NCBI GenBank assembly: GCA_023405135.1
Contig: JAEXYZ010000066.1
Coordinates: 35,065-99,064 of the forward strand
Direction: 5' to 3'
DNA length: 64,000 bases
Origin: Bacillota bacterium
GTDB lineage: Bacteria > Bacillota > Bacilli > Bacillales_A > Planococcaceae
Position 1 is the first letter of the stretch. Each line of letters starts with the position of its first letter. A program made the position numbers and the translations under genes. This document shows, one piece after another, positions 61,983 through 64,000 of the stretch. The notes beneath the pieces were generated by a model, which saw nothing but the letters and a program-made list of their open reading frames with translations, searched no databases and had not been told where the DNA came from.

Positions 61983-63542
61983 ATGATTATTGAATACATT
62001 ATCTCCGCTTTGCTTGGACTCATCGTCGGTGCCGCTGTTATCTATTTCTATATGAAAAAAGTGAATGAATCAAAAGTAAATGGTGCGAAAAACTCAGCTG
62101 AGCTTATCATAGATGAAGCTAAGAGAGAAGCGGAAGCGCTTAAGAAAGAAGCACTACTTGAAGCAAAAGATGAAACTCACAAAATTCGAACTGAAGCAGA
62201 AAAAGACATCCGTGAACGCCGGTACGAGCTTCAGAAACAAGAAAACCGGTTATTGCAAAGAGAAGAAAATCTTGATCGCAAGGATGATGCTCTGAATAAG
62301 AGAGAAACAGGCTTAGAGCGAAAAGAAGAAGCTCTGGCTGAAAGACAACAGCATATTGAACAGATGGAAAGTAAAGTGGAAGAGCTAGTACGCGAACAAA
62401 AGTCAGAGCTTGAACGCATCGCAGCTTTAACACGTGAGGAAGCTAAAGATATCATTTTGAAGCAAGTTGAAAATGAACTTTCAACTGATATTTCGATAAT
62501 GACAAAAGAAGCTGAAACACGTGCAAAAGAAGAATCTGATAAAAAAGCTCGTGAAATATTATCACTTGCTCTACAACGTTTTGCAGCTGATCACGTAGCA
62601 GAAACGACAGTATCGGTTGTAAACTTACCGAATGACGAAATGAAAGGCCGAATTATTGGTCGCGAAGGTCGAAATATTCGAACACTTGAAACACTGACTG
62701 GTATTGATTTAATTATTGATGATACACCAGAAGCAGTTATTTTATCTGGATTTGATCCAATTCGTCGAGAAACTGCTCGTCTTGCCCTTGAAAAATTAGT
62801 ACAAGACGGTCGAATTCACCCGGCTCGAATTGAAGAAATGGTTGAAAAATCACGTCGAGAAATGGATGAGCAAATCCGTGAAACAGGTGAACAAACGATT
62901 TTCGAGGTAGGTATTCACAACTTACATCCTGACCTAATGAAAATTCTAGGTCGAATGAAGTATCGTACAAGCTATGGGCAAAATGTGTTAAAGCATTCGA
63001 TTGAAGTAGCACATTTAGCAGGTTTATTGGCAGCCGAACTAGGCGAGGATGTAATATTAGCAAAACGAGCAGGCTTGCTTCACGATATTGGTAAAGCGAT
63101 TGACCATGAAGTAGAAGGAAGTCACGTTGAAATTGGTGTAGAGCTTGCGACGAAATACAAAGAACATCCTGTTGTCATTAACAGTATTGCGTCTCACCAT
63201 GGTGACACTGAACCAACATCTGTTATTTCAGTAATTGTAGCCGCAGCGGACGCATTATCAGCTGCTAGACCAGGTGCACGTAGTGAGACACTTGAAAACT
63301 ACATTCGTCGTTTAGAGAAGCTAGAAGAAATTTCTGAAAGCTATGATGGAGTAGAAAAATCATATGCAATCCAAGCTGGTCGTGAAATTCGTATTATTGT
63401 ACAGCCAGATAAAATTGATGATTTAGCTTCACATCGTTTAGCAAGAGATATACGTAAACGTATTGAAGAAGAACTTGATTATCCAGGTCATATAAAAGTA
63501 ACTGTAATTCGTGAAACACGTGCAGTTGAATACGCAAAATAA
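61983..63542 (+). CDS. rny: Ribonuclease Y
   Basis: RNase Y is the membrane-bound endonuclease that initiates mRNA decay in Bacillus. The 519-residue product has an N-terminal membrane helix (about 5-24), a long Glu/Lys/Arg-rich coiled coil (about 35-190) and a KH domain (GRIIGREGRNIRTLETLTG). The HD phosphohydrolase domain has the HDIGKA motif and SHHGDTEPT. The ATG at 61983 follows GAGGAGGTG; the in-frame TTG at 61917 has no homologous N terminus. Length agrees with B. subtilis Rny (520). Confidence 0.98.
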   Translation: MIIEYIISALLGLIVGAAVIYFYMKKVNESKVNGAKNSAELIIDEAKREAEALKKEALLEAKDETHKIRTEAEKDIRERRYELQKQENRLLQREENLDRKDDALNKRETGLERKEEALAERQQHIEQMESKVEELVREQKSELERIAALTREEAKDIILKQVENELSTDISIMTKEAETRAKEESDKKAREILSLALQRFAADHVAETTVSVVNLPNDEMKGRIIGREGRNIRTLETLTGIDLIIDDTPEAVILSGFDPIRRETARLALEKLVQDGRIHPARIEEMVEKSRREMDEQIRETGEQTIFEVGIHNLHPDLMKILGRMKYRTSYGQNVLKHSIEVAHLAGLLAAELGEDVILAKRAGLLHDIGKAIDHEVEGSHVEIGVELATKYKEHPVVINSIASHHGDTEPTSVISVIVAAADALSAARPGARSETLENYIRRLEKLEEISESYDGVEKSYAIQAGREIRIIVQPDKIDDLASHRLARDIRKRIEEELDYPGHIKVTVIRETRAVEYAK

Positions 63543-63544
63543 TC

Positions 63545-63582
63545 AAAAGCCATTATTGACTTTATGTCGATAATGGCTTTTT
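63545..63582 (+). terminator. Terminator after rny
   Basis: AAAAGCCATTAT (from 63545) pairs with ATAATGGCTTTT (to 63581), the stem being extended by GAC/GTC around a short loop, and is followed by T. Confidence 0.9.
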
Positions 63583-63746
63583 ACATTGTTTAAGAAATTA
63601 TAAAATTCTGCTTTGTAGTTAACCATTTGGAAAAAGTAAATTCTACTTTTAGCGCAAGCCACTCAGCCCCGAGGTTGTGTCACTACTTTCCCCCGTGTAC
63701 GTGAACACTCCCACAAACATCTGTAGGGGATAAGCAAAATGCACTT

Positions 63747-64000
63747 TTGAAGAGTAACCGCAGGAGCATAAGTATTGCGACGAGTAACCGCAGGAGCATG
63801 TAAAGTTTGCGACGAGTAACCGCAGGAGCATGTAAAGTTTGCGACGAGTAACCGCAGGAGCATAAGTATTGCGACGAGTAATCGCAGGAGCATGTAAAGT
63901 TTGCGACGAGTAACCGCAGGAGCATAAGTATTGCGACGAGTAATCGCAGGAGCATAAGTATTGCGACGAGTAATCGCAGGAGCATAAGTATTGCGACGAG
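63747..64000. repeat. Tandem array of the 22-bp REP core, continuing past the window edge
   Basis: Eight copies and the start of a ninth follow one another: a degenerate first copy near 63747, then units at 63777, 63809, 63841, 63871, 63903, 63933, 63963 and 63993. Each core is GCGACGAGTA(A/A)(C/T)CGCAGGAGCA plus T. The linkers are either GTAAAGTTT (9 nt, after units 63777, 63809 and 63871) or a 7-nt AAGTATT (the others). GC-richer sequence at 63650-63746 precedes the array. Frames through it on the - strand are repeat artefacts. The spacers are far too short for CRISPR. Confidence 0.9.

Noticed and set aside
63649..63985. Overlapping - strand frames with Leu-rich repeats at the right edge
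   Set aside because: Artefacts of translating the tandem 22-bp core; the reading frame shifts with linker length.
63777..64000. Regularly spaced direct repeats resembling a CRISPR array
   Set aside because: The spacers are only 7 or 9 nt, of two fixed sequences, and no cas genes are nearby. This is a simple tandem repeat.

Overview
This 64-kb window is chromosomal DNA from a low-GC, motile, endospore-forming Firmicute. Almost every gene lies on the + strand and follows the Bacillus subtilis order from flhA through rpsB, nusA-infB, the dipicolinate and diaminopimelate genes, spoIIIE, ymfF-ymfK and recA to rny. Three features fit the Planococcaceae/Caryophanaceae (Lysinibacillus-Solibacillus-Ureibacillus group) better than Bacillus proper: the DUF6115 (SwrB-like) protein next to sigD, a BMP-type nucleoside transporter behind the gntR gene, and GC-richer REP-like intergenic repeats. 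The genus is an inference; sporulation is supported by dpaA, dpaB and a sigma-K-like promoter.

Layout. 1-8.9 kb: distal part of the flagellar/chemotaxis operon (flhA 3' part, flhF, flhG, cheB, cheA, cheW, cheC, cheD and a small membrane protein), closed by a terminator. 9.1-10.8 kb: sigD with its own extended -10 promoter, a small charged protein and a SwrB-like protein. 10.9-14.3 kb: rpsB, tsf, pyrH, frr. 14.6-18.8 kb: uppS, cdsA, dxr, rseP. 19-25.4 kb: proS and polC. 25.8-31.0 kb: rimP, nusA, rnpM, ylxQ, infB, ylxP, rbfA. 31.2-36.0 kb: truB, ribF, rpsO, pnp. 36.2-41.8 kb: mlpA, ymxH, dpaA, dpaB, asd, dapA. 42.3-46.4 kb: rnjB and spoIIIE/ftsK. 46.6-52.3 kb: a GntR regulator and a BMP-family nucleoside ABC importer. 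52.6-57.3 kb: ymfF, ymfH, ymfI, ymfJ, ymfK. 57.4-63.5 kb: rodZ, pgsA, cinA, recA, rny.

The genes form functional groups: flagellar placement and chemotactic adaptation; translation (S2, EF-Ts, RRF, ProRS, NusA, IF-2, RbfA, TruB, S15); RNA decay (PNPase, RNase J2, RNase Y); envelope and lipid synthesis (UppS, CdsA, Dxr, RseP, PgsA, RodZ); and spore dipicolinate made from the Asd-DapA product. Several B. subtilis neighbours are absent from their expected slots: ylxY, dapG, tepA and ylzJ.

The coding part is conserved core genome, and I see no new defence, secretion or biosynthetic system in it. The unexplained structure is intergenic: a 20/40-bp phased tandem array between mlpA and ymxH (37557-37866); a 22-bp core repeat that is dispersed at three loci and expanded into a tandem array running off the right edge (63747-64000); composite REP-like elements at 11845, 33466 and 41826; and isolated perfect inverted repeats before rodZ and inside the nucleoside transporter operon. 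No rRNA, tRNA, CRISPR array, transposase or prophage gene was seen.
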